The position numbers and the translations under genes are program-made. Of a stretch of DNA of 64,000 nt, positions 11,853-22,529 are shown in pieces. Source of the DNA: Adiantum capillus-veneris. Taxonomy: Eukaryota > Streptophyta > Polypodiopsida > Polypodiales > Pteridaceae. The stretch is taken from contig CM043967.1 of assembly GCA_014529385.2 (NCBI GenBank), positions 5,283,001 to 5,347,000 of the forward strand, written 5' to 3'. The number at the start of each line of letters is the position of its first letter. Positions within the stretch are counted from its first letter, which is position 1. Below the pieces are notes generated by a model, which did not search any database, was not told where the DNA came from, and saw nothing but the letters and a program-made list of their open reading frames with translations.

Positions 11853-12295
11853 CGTCTCCTTGACACGGAGAAGACCACTGATGCCAAATGAATGACCACA
11901 GGACATAACCATTGCATCTTCCATCAAATCCCCCCTGACGAAGGACAGCCAAAAGCCATTGGAGTTGAAGCATAAGGAAATAGTGTCGGAAAGAGCTGGT
12001 TTGCAAAAGGATAACATTCCAAAAAGCCTTACGAAATTGAATCAGAAAGCACTTGCTGAAGAGAAACATCACTATTTGCATGTTTTCCAAAAAGCAAATC
12101 TCCAGTAGCCATATTTGGTAATGAAACCAACCGGTCATTTTGACCTGGACTAGACACTTCCATCCCACAACTGAGACCTTCAACGCATTGCTTTTCACAA
12201 GATGGCGAATCCAAAGCCAGAGGCAAATTCTGTGTCATCTCAACAGGAATCCTATCCACCATGTCTGCCAGTGTGTTTTGTGCAACTGCTCGCAT
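11853..12295 (-). CDS. U-box E3 ligase-like fragment (PUB62/63-type), two exons
   Basis: The minus-strand frame 12295-12033 (MRAVAQNTLADMVDRIPVEM...) ends at a good donor (TTTC|GTAAGG). A matching acceptor (CGTCAG|GG) at about 11944 opens GDLMEDAMVMSCGHSFG, the start of a U-box, up to about 11853, where ACG|GTTTGT looks like another donor. Splicing the 88-bp intron keeps the frame across the junction (SDSIS to GDLMED), which supports real exons. U-box proteins act as ubiquitin E3 ligases by docking an E2 enzyme. The LMEDxxxxSCGHSFG spelling resembles the plant PUB62/63 group. The rest of the U-box and the C-terminus are not found, because a satellite and PPR remnants follow. It is therefore either a truncated copy or a gene with a very long next intron. 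The true start codon is uncertain. Confidence 0.5.
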
Positions 12296-12577
12296 AAACT
12301 ACTTCTCATTCGCAGCCTGAATATGTTTATCTTTCATCGTTGAGCTGAATGGAAAGAAAAACTGAATGAAAAAGAAAGCGTTGCTACAATTTGTGCAGCG
12401 TGATGTTTGTCCCCTCCCCATAGGGAGATACTGAAGCAGTAAGCATGAAGGAGCCAAGGCACGCCGTAATCTGCAAGCGCGTCTCTCGCATGGTAAAGCG
12501 GTCCTTCAACTATAGTCGTGACCTCTTTCTTAACGGCGAGCAGAGTAGCTCCATGCTCCGGCTGCGACAGAAAGAGC

Positions 12578-12585
12578 TAGGGTTT
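12578..12585 (-). promoter_or_regulatory. telo-box-like motif in the leader of the U-box fragment
   Basis: On the minus strand the sequence reads AAACCCTAGC about 280 bases upstream of the U-box frame, inside a GC-richer stretch. AAACCCTA telo-boxes are common near plant transcription starts, often of housekeeping genes. Its role here is inferred from position only. Confidence 0.35.
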
Positions 12586-12835
12586 AAGGGAGACTCTGAT
12601 TACTTATTAATTTACGCGGAGAAAGCAAGCTCTATGTCCCAACCGTTCTGTGTTTCTCCCTAACAACTGCTCACTTCGGAGGTCGTTCACGCGTTAGCCC
12701 AACATTTCATTTCACATTCATTGCATTTAAGTGTTCAGACTGCCCAGAGGAAAAAGCAATGTGGCTGAAGAAGTGAGTCTCTCCCCGCCTCCACACTATC
12801 TCGCACGGGCAATGCTCAAATGAGATCGACGGCTG

Positions 12836-12990
12836 AGGTGATATGGGCCGTCGGATGCGCATTTGGTAAATTCGGAAGAAAAGTAAATTCGGACAGGCTT
12901 GTAAATTTGGGCCGATCTGCACCCCATATCTCGAACCCCCGACCTCCCCACCACGAGCCATGTGCACTAACCACTTGCGTACGTTGAAAT
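12836..12990 (-). mobile_element. tRNA-derived SINE
   Basis: The minus strand has a polymerase III promoter of tRNA type. An A-box-like TACGCAAGTGGT (12981-12970) and a B-box GGTTCGAGATA (12937-12927) are spaced as in a tRNA gene. Between them lies TTAGTGCACATGGCTCGTGG, which is typical of the heads of plant SINEs. No folded mature tRNA with an anticodon arm is evident, so it is not a tRNA gene. The body downstream is built from short GTAAATTCGG/CCGAATTTAC words that also occur at 13015-13080. No clear target duplication or poly-A tail was seen. Confidence 0.6.
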
Positions 12991-13080
12991 ATAGGCGATT
13001 CGAGTATGTCATATTGTAAATGTGGGCCGATTAGTAAATTCGGGGCAAATTTGTAAATTCGAGCAAATCGGTAAATTTGG

Positions 13081-13688
13081 GCAACCTCAGATCTGATGGT
13101 CCATAATTGATGCACGTCGCTTTTTCCTCCTCCACCATTGATCCCATTTGACCATGCCCATGTGATATAGAGATGAGGCTCTCCCCAGAACCACTGAATC
13201 TTTGAGTTCCCATCGCCATAGCTGCATATCTTTTACAAAGGCATGTGCTAGCCTATGTGAACTCTACGATGTTTAAATGCCTTTGAGCTTCGCACGCAGT
13301 CTGAACGCAACCTTACATAAATTTGTATTGATTGTTGTTGCAAAACCTCGACACTAACTTGCAACTCTTAAAAACAAATAGATTACTTTAGAAGATCCCC
13401 CCCCCCCCTCCCCAAAAAAAAGACACGTTTCGGCATTTTCTCCCCTACATCTCTGTGTCCCCCCGCACACGAGACCTTTCTCTAGCAACCCCTAACTAGC
13501 AGCCTTCGTAAATTATCAATCTTTGTTCTCTCTATCTTGATTAAGGCCACTGGCCTTCGCCCGCTCCAAAATGCTTCTACATGACCCAGTTGCAGCCTGC
13601 ATCCCTACTACTCATTGGAGGACTTCCTACATGCAAAAAGGTGCCTTGCCTCCGTGTCCAATGAAACAAACATGAGCCTTTGTTGCAT

Positions 13689-13739
<51 letters not shown>

Positions 13740-14399
13740 TGGGTATGTGTGTGTGCGAGAAGGGTGAATCTAGCAGAGAGCTTCATTGCATGCAAAGAGG
13801 GAGAGAGGATTTGTTGAGTGTGTGTGGGTCAAGGGCGTATACATCGAGAGAGTTGTGTAGGCCAGGGGTGTAAACATCAAGAGAGTCAGGCACAACTTGC
13901 TAGACTCTAGTTCCCTTTAAAAAGTGGTAGCACCTACTTTGAGAATCTCTCAAGATTCTATTGAATTTTTTTTTTCTAAAAAAGGCATTACTCTCTCTAC
14001 TACTCTATTGGTATAACTTTTTTAAATATCATTATGAATGAAGATTCCTTCTTGCTATCTTAGATTCCCCCTTTAGTCTCCTCCACCCCCCTTGAGTCCC
14101 CCTCCTCTTGACCCGCACCCTCCCACAACTCGACACTTGTGCTCTCCCTCGTCTCCTCTTGCTATAGCAAAAACCAAGACAAGCATGCTTCCCATCCGCC
14201 ACCTGATCTATCAGCTATACAACCACAATGTTTGATGCTCCGTCGTCTAAGCACCTCTGATTTCGCTACACCACACATTCCTTAGCTTCGAACAATGCAA
14301 GTAATTTGCATCATTCAACCCCTGACTACCCTCAGCAGTGGATTTTGTATCCCTCTACCAAGCCTTGCGCGATATTGTTGTTGCACGAGGTCGACAACT
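13081..14399. other. unassigned DNA with (AG)n microsatellite at 13693-13737
   Basis: No coding sequence is supported. The stretch contains a C-rich run near 13399, about 22 AG dinucleotides (13693-13737), several shorter GAGAGA or TGTG tracts to 13840, and otherwise undistinguished DNA up to the LTR at 14400. Confidence 0.6.
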
Positions 14400-15034
14400 T
14401 GAGAGGTCCTCAAGCCACATACTCTAAAGTGGTGATGGGGTCCTTAACAGGTCTCTAGACCTAATAAAAATCAGAGTCTCTAAGTAAGAAAAATCTAGGG
14501 AACATGTCCTTACCATTGGCAATGGCTCGAGTCTATAGCCCTAGGAAAAAGAACTAGTCCTGTCTCGCAAGCAAAAACGGGACAAAACCTAAAAGACCTT
14601 TAAAAAATTCGGCCATGTAACCTTCGCAAATGGGTTAAAGAATCCTCTTCCAACGTTTTTTTCCCTCTACGCGAGTGACTGCACAACCATTGGTAAACTC
14701 CTCTTTCATAGAAGACGTTTACTAGAAGTTAATGTGCGGTGATGGATAGTTACCCAACTAATCGGGTCCATCCATCTATAATCGACAACCTTAGTCGATC
14801 CCCACTTACCACCCGTACTCACACATGATTCCTAATTTTCTAATTAGTATCACATTCTTTTAACACTTAAAATAATGGTTCCTTTCAATTTCCAATAACA
14901 GTGTTCTTGAAAAGAAGTCCTTGAAAGTAGCATTGCAAACATCATTTATCAAACAAACATCTTTAGACTTAAGACAAGTACATTCATTTACCTAACAATC
15001 TTTGATAACCATGACCAATACTTCTCTTGTCTCA
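14400..15034 (-). mobile_element. solo LTR or orphan LTR, family A
   Basis: This 635-bp block begins TGAGAGGTCC and ends CTTGTCTCA, giving the terminal pair TGAGA/TCTCA. It aligns along its length with the LTR at 51484-52553, sharing landmarks such as CAGAGTCTCTAAGT, TATAGCCCTAG, GATGGATAGTTAC and CAACCTTAGT. Orientation is taken from that copy, where the primer-binding site shows the element runs on the minus strand. No primer site or coding region adjoins this copy. The flanking five bases (CAACT and AGGTC) do not match, so a simple solo-LTR insertion is not proven. Confidence 0.7.
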
Positions 15035-15404
15035 AGGTCACCTATACAGGGTGATATGAAAACTAGGGGCCTATCTATGGTTTTTGGGCAAGCAGCAGGG
15101 GTTGTGCTTGAGCACCCCCCCCACCCCCCCCCCCCCCCCCCCCCCCCCCAAAACTTCCCTAGGTGCCTCTATTGCTGAATTAGTCCCTGGCAGGTCCACA
15201 ATATCTCGAACATGTGCCCACCTTGATTTTCAAATCTACTAACTTTAGTTTCATTTTATTATTTCAATTTGAAATATCTGGACTATGTGATAAAATATAT
15301 GCTAGGCCATAGGGATGGGAATGGAGGGAGATTTTTCCATATTTTTGCTCAACTGAGCAATTCAAAAAAAAGCTCGCTTCGCTCCAAAAACATACTTTTT
15401 TTCT

Positions 15405-15449
<45 letters not shown>

Positions 15450-16640
15450 CTTGAAGCAAAAAGTCCCAAGACACACTATCTAGAGCACCACTCAACAAAA
15501 TATAATGTGTCATGTAATGCATAGTCAACAAATCCTCATTTGACAAAATACAAGGCCTCACTAAGAGGGATCTTGAAACAACATGGGACAAGGTCACAAA
15601 AAATTTGTTCTTCTCTACATTCCCTGATACCATCTCATAAATGTGTACTTAGCCTTAAATCCGAGCATGCTATTGTAAGACTCGTGTTGGAATCAAATCC
15701 CAACGATAATGTACTCAAGACTCTCACTATGCAAGTCATAGGCATCTCAGATCAATGAAATGGCATTGCTTCAACCCAACTAAATATCAGAATACAAATT
15801 GCATATCTTCTTAACAGAGCCAACGGTAAGAGCCCTCATGAACAATGGCACCAATGGTGGATGTGAAATTTACAGTTGAAAGACCAAGGCACACACTTTG
15901 CTACTCCTCAACTCTAGAAGCCGACAGAGAAATGTGGCTTGAGTCATGGATGAGCCCACTAGGGTGACCCACTCCATGACCCTGCAGTTGCAACTAATTT
16001 GTGATTGTTGTGACAGAGGTATGTTGATCGCATGGTGAATAAAGGGAGGTTTCCTTTCTATGCAAGTGATTGTAAGCTCTATACATAGTTTCCATTATCT
16101 CTTTTCCAATGCCTTCCTTTGAGAGGATCAACTCCCAAGCTGCTTTGGGACCTTTCCAAGACTGGGCCCTCGAGTTCATGTTTAAGGGAGGCAGACAGTT
16201 CTCTCTTCGACTTCTTTTCAGCAACAGGAGTGTTCACAGTTTGACTTTGTTCAACTCTTCAACTTTAGATCACATTAGAGCTTGCTTTTCCCATATTTTC
16301 AGTCATGAGATCTCCCTCCACATCTTCCTGTCGCAACCACAATGTGGACTCTAATTGTGATGCTCATTTCCACAATTCTTGAGCACTAAAAGTCACTTGT
16401 ATGCTCCACACACCCCACGTGATATGTCATATTTGTGCTTCAAGGACGATAATGAAATCCATCTATCTCTTCAATTCAAGAGATCATTGAGCCAAAATCT
16501 CACACTATGAAAAGAGGGTGTGTGGCTGAGGTTGTCACACGAGGGCATTGCTATTGCTAACTTGAGAGTTTTTGTAGATAGAGCTACAAGGACTTTGGAA
16601 AATCTACACAAGTAGACCCTTAGTAGCCCATAGAAGAAGG
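15035..16640. other. unassigned DNA with poly-C and (TC)n tracts
   Basis: A C-rich tract (15115-15149, one interruption) and about 19 TC repeats (15409-15447) occur here. Short frames at 15540-15758 and 15994-16354 resemble no protein I know, and the ones over the microsatellite are RERERE or SLSLSL artefacts. No gene is supported. Confidence 0.6.
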
Positions 16641-16643
16641 GTT

Positions 16644-16644
<1 letters not shown>

Positions 16645-16729
<85 letters not shown>

Positions 16730-16879
16730 GCACGCACAACCGCTACCATGCGTGAAAAGTTAAGCATACCACATCATATCATTTTTAGGCACTCGCACTT
16801 TTTTGACATGCTACATCCGAGATTTTTTCACCGACTTCCAGATAAATGGAATTGTCATCCCACATTGTATGTTGCTTTG

Positions 16880-16925
<46 letters not shown>

Positions 16926-17140
16926 GGGGGGGGGGGGGGGGGGGGGGGGAGAGAGAGAGAGAGAGAGAGAGAGAGGGGAACTAATGGATTCAATCTCCTT
17001 TACAGTAAAGCGTGAGAGACTCGTCGAAGGTACCGTCCATCATGAGAGACTTGTGTTGCACCCATCGTTGATGAACATGCTATTGTTGCGGCCACTGCTT
17101 GCGCAAGTGAGCGCTAGCACCCACTTGCATGTGTGTGTGA

Positions 17141-17200
<60 letters not shown>

Positions 17201-17216
17201 TGAGAGAGAGAGAGAG
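16645..17216. repeat. cluster of three compound microsatellites
   Basis: The first is (CT)30 running into (CA)12 at 16645-16729. The second is (GT)21, then G24, then (GA)13 at 16883-16975. The third is (GT)n then (GA)n at 17133-17216, with small interruptions. They are separated by ordinary sequence of 150 bp or so. All long translations over this block are dipeptide repeats and are not genes. Confidence 0.95.
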
Positions 17217-17301
17217 AAATAAAATGAAATGTTATATTAAACGTCTTCAAAAGGCCAAACTGACCTACGAGACCAAACTGATACAATCCTTGTGGATCTA
17301 A

Positions 17302-19099
17302 TGTCATTAAATATCTAATATCTAACCAACCCAAATTATTTTCTCATATTAAATTGATCATTTAATGTGGGATAATAAACGGGAACAAGGGTTAGAATAT
17401 AGACATGTGCTTACGGATCTATCTCAACACGGGGCCAATGGTAAAGGGGCCCAAACGAGAGATGGAATGTCAAAGAGCAAGGTTAACTAATGGAGACCTT
17501 AGGGTTAGCTTCATTAAAGACCTCCAATGGTTAGTGTTTAAAAGTCCTTTGACCTTAAGCAAGCTCGAGCTGAGCTTGAGGTGGGAACCCGACCTAAACT
17601 TGTCTTTGACCTTAAGCAAGCTAGGGTTGTTCTTGAGGTGGAAACCCGACCTAAACTTGCCTTTGACCTTAGGCAAGCTAGGGCTGAGCTCAAGGTGGGA
17701 ACTCCACCTAAAGTGCTTGTCATGCTTGATGACTAAGGTACTTGAGGTACTTGTCATACTTAATGAGGAAGTTGCTTGAGAAGCTTACTATGCATGGGGG
17801 TAAGATGCTTGAGTCAAAAAGAGACCCTACGCACTTAGTGAGGAAGTTGCTTGAGAAGTTTCCTATGCACGGGGGGTAAGATGCTTGAGTCAAAAAGAGA
17901 CCCTACACACTTAATGAGGAAGTTGCTTGAGAAGCTTCTTATGCATGGGGGGTAAGATGCTTGAGTCAAAAAGAGACCCTACACACTTAATGAGGATGTT
18001 GCTTGAGAAGCTTCCTATGTATAAAAGTCCCAAAGTTAGGGGAATCTTTGACCTAACCTTCCACTCACCCAAGGGGCACCCCTTTTCTAAAAGGGCACAT
18101 GGAACACATATCAGACTCTCACTAAACTTAACCACATGGTGTGTTTGAATGCTATTGGTTGGGCTAAATAGGGGTCCAATGAGCTTCTACCTCCATCCAA
18201 CAAATATCTAGATATTTTCAAGCTCTCTCTCTCTCTCTAAGGGGTAAGGAGGACACTTGTCAAAAGACTAACCATGTGCTTGACTGCGTGCTGCATGTGA
18301 TTGGCTAGGGGGAGAGGGGTCCAATGAGTTTGCAGCATGTAGAAAAGTCACCACTCGCCCAAGGCAAGGAAGGGGGGTGCTAGGAGGATATACTCCACAC
18401 ACACACTCATTTGCAAGGGCATTCTCACTTGGTGAAAGTTGAGGAACACCACCTCCTTCTCCAAGCTTGTGAGAAGTGAGAGCCTACATCAACACTCTTA
18501 GCTATGGAATGAAAATCCAACCAAGAGCCATGCTTCAATGCTTAAGCTTGCCATCTTCTCCATCTCCATTACTATGCTATTATGTATGCTAGCGAGAAGA
18601 GTAACGATAAGTGAGGAACTATTTCTTTCTCCTATGTAATGTTTCTTCTTCCTCTTCCCTACCCTCATTCCCCGCTAGCTCTCTCCACCTTTGAAGGTGT
18701 TTGAGGCCTTGGGACCGAGGCTTGGGATAGTTAATGCTTTCTACAAGTTTATGTTATGCTTGTGATGGATGAAGCTTTCCATCTTCATTGCATCACGTAG
18801 GTCACAAGGAACACAAAGATTGTATTGTACCAAGTCTCTCTTGATGGGAGAAACTATAATACAAATGCCTATTGGAGGGGGGACCGGCTGCATATGAATC
18901 CGGTCCTCAACTATTGTCATGTTCTCTGAACCCTCTCTCTTGCAAAAGTATTGTTCATGCTAAGTTAACTAAGTTCCATGTTTATGTTGCTGCCATCAAT
19001 TAAGTTCACCCGCTATGCTCACAAAGTAATCTCTCAAAAGTGCTTCACCTAATTTCCTTATTCCGCTACTCTCAAAGTTCATAGGCCATTTCCATTACA
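17302..19099 (+). mobile_element. solo LTR, family B (1.8 kb)
   Basis: It begins TGTCATTAAATATC and ends CCATTTCCATTACA. It is the inverted partner of the LTR at 60624-62591 over its whole length. The flanks are TCTAA on the left and TCTAT on the right, a 4-of-5 match to a target-site duplication, and no pol sequence adjoins it, so a solo LTR left by LTR-LTR recombination is the simplest reading. Two internal repeat fields are present. One is about three ~50-bp units (CCTTAAGCAAGCTAGGGCT, 17548-17690). The other is four ~78-bp units (GAGGAAGTTGCTTGAGAAG, 17764-18015). A TATA-like word may lie near 18165. Unlike its partner, it lacks the MITE. Confidence 0.85.
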
Positions 19100-19339
19100 T
19101 CTATTCCAATTTCCAGGTACAAAAATAAAATGAAGTAAAGTGAAAGACTAAAACTAAAAGAGAAAATTGTCCGACTAAAATCATCATCATCCATGCCCAA
19201 GGATGCGTGACATCGGGAGTGTTCAAGAAAGTACTGCATCGGTCGCTGAAGAGCTTTGTCAATGTCCACCTCTATAAATAGTCGTACTGGGCGTCTCCCA
19301 TGTCGTGGTAGAATAGTTCTGATTCTCTGGTGGAGCCTC

Positions 19340-19340
<1 letters not shown>

Positions 19341-19387
<47 letters not shown>

Positions 19388-19447
19388 CATATGTGTGTGT
19401 GTGTATATATATGTACTATATATATGTATGTATGTACGTATATGTAC

Positions 19448-19498
<51 letters not shown>

Positions 19499-19590
19499 TA
19501 TATATACATATGTGTGTGTGTGTGATATATGTATGTATGTATATATACATACATACATACATATATAAATATATGTACACATGTATATAG

Positions 19591-19624
<34 letters not shown>

Positions 19625-19625
19625 A
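19341..19625. repeat. 285-bp compound microsatellite (GA, GT, TA, TATG, CA, GATA)
   Basis: (GA)22 is followed by GT, TA, ATGT/ACAT, CA and TAGA repeats almost without a break. Many sub-blocks are self-complementary (TATGTATGTATG against CATACATACATA), so hairpins or cruciforms are possible. No coding meaning. Confidence 0.95.
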
Positions 19626-20044
19626 TATTTTAATATCGTCCTCGGAGGGCAAATATGACCTATGGGACCAAAGTTACATGTGATGTAGTATGTGTATGGA
19701 TAATGAGTGACTCTCGATGCTTCAAAATTGTGGTGATGAGAGTCGCAATGGAGAGCCCACACTGTGGCTGGGAGAGGAAAGTGTGTAGGTCTAAGTTATG
19801 GCTGAAAATGTGAGAGAAGCAAGTTCGGATGTGACCAAAAGTTGAGCACTCTAGTAGTGTGTGGTACTTAGACTCTCGAACTTGCAGTGATCATAATGTG
19901 CACAGTCGATTTGACTCTTCTCCATTGCCCCAACGCCCTATCTCACATTGAAGGAAATGGGAGCTAAGCCGAATGGCTGCAATAGTGCGTATCGCCGACA
20001 AGGGGATAGGCTCAAGCATGTAAATGTAAGTACGGTTTCATCTT
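19626..20044. other. unassigned sequence, possibly LINE 3' region
   Basis: About 420 bp between the microsatellite and the LINE coding remnant. The first part (GGCAAATATGACCTATGGGACCAAAG at about 19650) resembles the sequence after another (GA)n tract at 17250. The rest may be the 3' untranslated part of the LINE, because that element runs on the minus strand. Confidence 0.4.
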
Positions 20045-21235
20045 TCAGCGAAGAACATGGTTTTGTAGTTGGGGGCAATATGGGTGGTGTAATGTATGAA
20101 CCGTGACCCACCGGATTTCTCTCAAGCTGTTACATTGGCATTGTAGAAAAGCTTCATTCACTTGGGAGTCAATTGAAGCATCATATAGCAAGTGTAATGC
20201 ATCCCATCTCCCAAACCACTTCTTTATGTCTTGCATCCATTCCGTGCTCAAGATCTTTCTTTTATGCATCTTTTGAACTTTTTTGCTTGCTTCCCATGCA
20301 ATTGTAGGAAGTCGATGTGAGGGGTTTTGACGCATCTTTATCATGTACTCCACAACCCTTTCCATGCCCATAACCTCAATTGGAAGAGATCCCGACTCAA
20401 GAAGTAGGAGCATATATGGTGTTTGTGTCTTAACTTGGAGAAAGTTTGTAAGAAAACGCTTTTGGACATTCTCAAACTCTTTCCAAGTAGACTTTGAGAT
20501 GCTCCCTCCCCACACTTCAACTCCATAAAGAAGAAACGATGTCACCAATGCATCAAAAAGATACTTCTTGAGAACCCAACACTTGATGTTTCCCGCATTA
20601 CACATGTTCTCAAATGCATAATATGCTCTCTTTCCCGCTTCCAAACGACGCATAGCACATTCATGCCACTTGTGATTGGATGGAGCCTCAAGGCCAAGGT
20701 ACTTAAAGCTCTCAACAACTTCAACTGTCTCATTGTTGTACACAATGCATGGCTTCTCCTTATGGTTGGTTTTCACAATCATAACCTTTGTTTTGGACTC
20801 ATTCACAATCATCCCACTATGCAAGCAAAAGTTCTAAAGGACAACCATAAGCTTTTGTTTATCTTCTAAAGTGTGTGCTAGAAGCACTACATCATTTGCA
20901 TACAACAAAAGCATGATTATCGCATTGCAAATAGTGACCTCTTCAATCCCTTCTTCTTGCATAAAGTCAAGTACCATTTGTTCCAATTGATCGATGCATA
21001 GACCAAAGAGAGTTGGTGACAACGGACATCCTTGTTTAATGCCAATAGTGCTTACAATTTTTTTTGAAATTTTTCTTCCCATGCACAATTGACAAATCAC
21101 CTTCTTATAGATTTGAGAAACCGCAAGCATAAACTCACTTGGCACTTGGAGTTCTTCCATCCTTCTCCACAAATTATTACGTGGAATCATATCAAAGGCT
21201 TTCTTAAAGTCCTCGCCTTTTGCAAATTTATCAGG
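20045..21235 (-). pseudogene. LINE-type reverse transcriptase, C-terminal part
   Basis: The minus strand gives non-LTR reverse transcriptase landmarks in order: motif A DFKKAFDMIPR (about 21215), GIKQGCPLSPTLFGLCIDQ (about 21010), the motif C position LLLYANDVVLLA (about 20890), then NESKTKVM, FKYLGL and LLYGVEVWGG, down to a stop at 20045. Two points show it is dead. Motif C reads YAND instead of YADD, losing a catalytic aspartate, and one in-frame TAG at 20834-20836 splits the frame. The N-terminal endonuclease and early RT are absent because similarity stops abruptly at about 21236. No RNase H follows, as in RTE-like or some L1-like elements. The enzyme would prime reverse transcription on nicked target DNA. 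Confidence 0.88.
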
Positions 21236-21549
21236 GTATGTTTGTGCTTATTTAAATCTAGTTTGTGGTTTGTATGATGAATTTTGTTGGGGTGGCTCTC
21301 GTGTTAGCCATGGTACAAGAATCAATGCATTTCTTTTTGGGTTGCGTGGCCACCATGCCTCATAGGCTTGCAATTGAGTATCCAATGGTTCCAAGATTGT
21401 GTTTATCAATATGGATCCTCTTGAAACGATAATAGAAATTGTATTTGATTCTACTAGTGAGGCTTCCTTTTTTTGGTGTTGTTTTAGTCGTTCTTAAGCT
21501 TGAGAGGACTCTGTCACCATAACTGCTTGCTCACAATCTCATTTTTCTT
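21236..21549. repeat. dispersed repeat shared with 26600-26720
   Basis: The segment around CTAGTTTGTGGTTTGTATGA and GGTGGCTCTCGTGTTAGCC is repeated with few changes near 26620-26720. It adjoins the truncated LINE, so it may be the target or the body of another element. No product is recognised. Confidence 0.5.
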
Positions 21550-21858
21550 TTAATTTTTTTGATTTGGGTTTCCAAGATTTACATTGGATCTTAATGGGTT
21601 TTCCATATATTCCCATTGGTTTAACTCATGATGTCTCTCTTCATCACTCTTTTCATTCATGGCTTCTCGAGCTTGAGCTCTTATTAGCACATTTATCACA
21701 ATAATTTGCTCTAAATCTAAACCACTTGAACTTGGTAGGAGATCTATCATATTCATAAGTTCTTTCCTTGCCTTATTAGGATGTTTGGGAAAATCTTGAA
21801 TGAGATGTATCTTGCCACACTTTGGACAATACTCAATGCTATAAGAAATGTAGAACAA
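21550..21858 (-). pseudogene. possible gag zinc-knuckle fragment
   Basis: A 102-codon minus-strand frame contains YCPKCGKIHLIQDFPKHP. This resembles a retroelement CCHC knuckle with the last cysteine replaced, followed by an acidic, charged region. It abuts the end of the copia LTR at 21868 and might belong to a different element into which the copia element jumped. I do not recognise the rest, so the call is tentative. Confidence 0.3.
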
Positions 21859-21867
21859 ATAGGATCT

Positions 21868-22520
21868 TGTAGCAAGAAGATTAGAGAGAGATATGATGCA
21901 AAGTAGATTAATGAAAAATAAAATTTATATTAGCACTATTACAAAGTGATAGCATCATGATCCATGCGCTCTCAAGATAGAGCTTAGATGGTGATATAGA
22001 CAACTAGAGCTAGTAGGCAAGAATACAAGAGGCTAGTTATTCTTCAACATAGGATATTGTGACTCATGGAGATATGATCCTTATATAGTGCTATGGGTGT
22101 GTGGTAGATAGGCGTGTGTGTGTGTGTGGGTTTGTGTGTGGCATGTGTGGTGTTGACTATGCCAACCATCGCTTGTGACCAACATCCACCACCGACCACT
22201 GACAACCAGCCACCAGTCATATTAGTAATTGCATGTGCATATGGCCTAATATCCATAAAATATTCTAGGAATATTTCTACAAAAAATTTCTCAAGAGGTG
22301 TTTCCCTTGAACCCCTACCTAGGGGCTTGCAAGTCCCCTAGACCCCCCCAAGGTTGGGCTCTTAAATTAGCTTCGTACAATTTACGATCACAAATAAAGA
22401 CCTCATCCATGTGCAAGTTGGAATCCACCAAATATATGTGCACTATTTGATTCTTACAAATTGTGCAACGCACATGACGGTGGGAAAAATTGATAGATGA
22501 GCATTACCGGTATGATAACA
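21868..22520 (-). mobile_element. 3' LTR of the Ty1/copia element
   Basis: Read on the minus strand, a purine tract AAGGGGAG is followed by TGTTATCATACC at 22520. The block ends TTGCTACA at 21868, giving TGT...ACA termini and 653 bp. A TATA-box-like CTATATAAGG lies near 22085 and could be the LTR promoter. It directly follows the copia RNase H region, as expected for a 3' LTR. The 5' LTR is not found in the window. Confidence 0.8.
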
Positions 22521-22529
22521 CTCCCCTTA

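Noticed and set aside
12927-12981. tRNA gene on the minus strand
   Set aside because: Promoter boxes are present, but no cloverleaf with an anticodon arm and acceptor stem can be drawn. SINE fits better.
16471-17334. Several overlapping long frames on both strands around 16.5-17.3 kb
   Set aside because: They translate CT, GT and GA repeats into dipeptide runs and have no other support.
19072-19762. Frames of 150-167 codons on the minus strand over 19.1-19.8 kb
   Set aside because: Most residues come from the compound microsatellite (IYIYI, THTHT, SLSLS).
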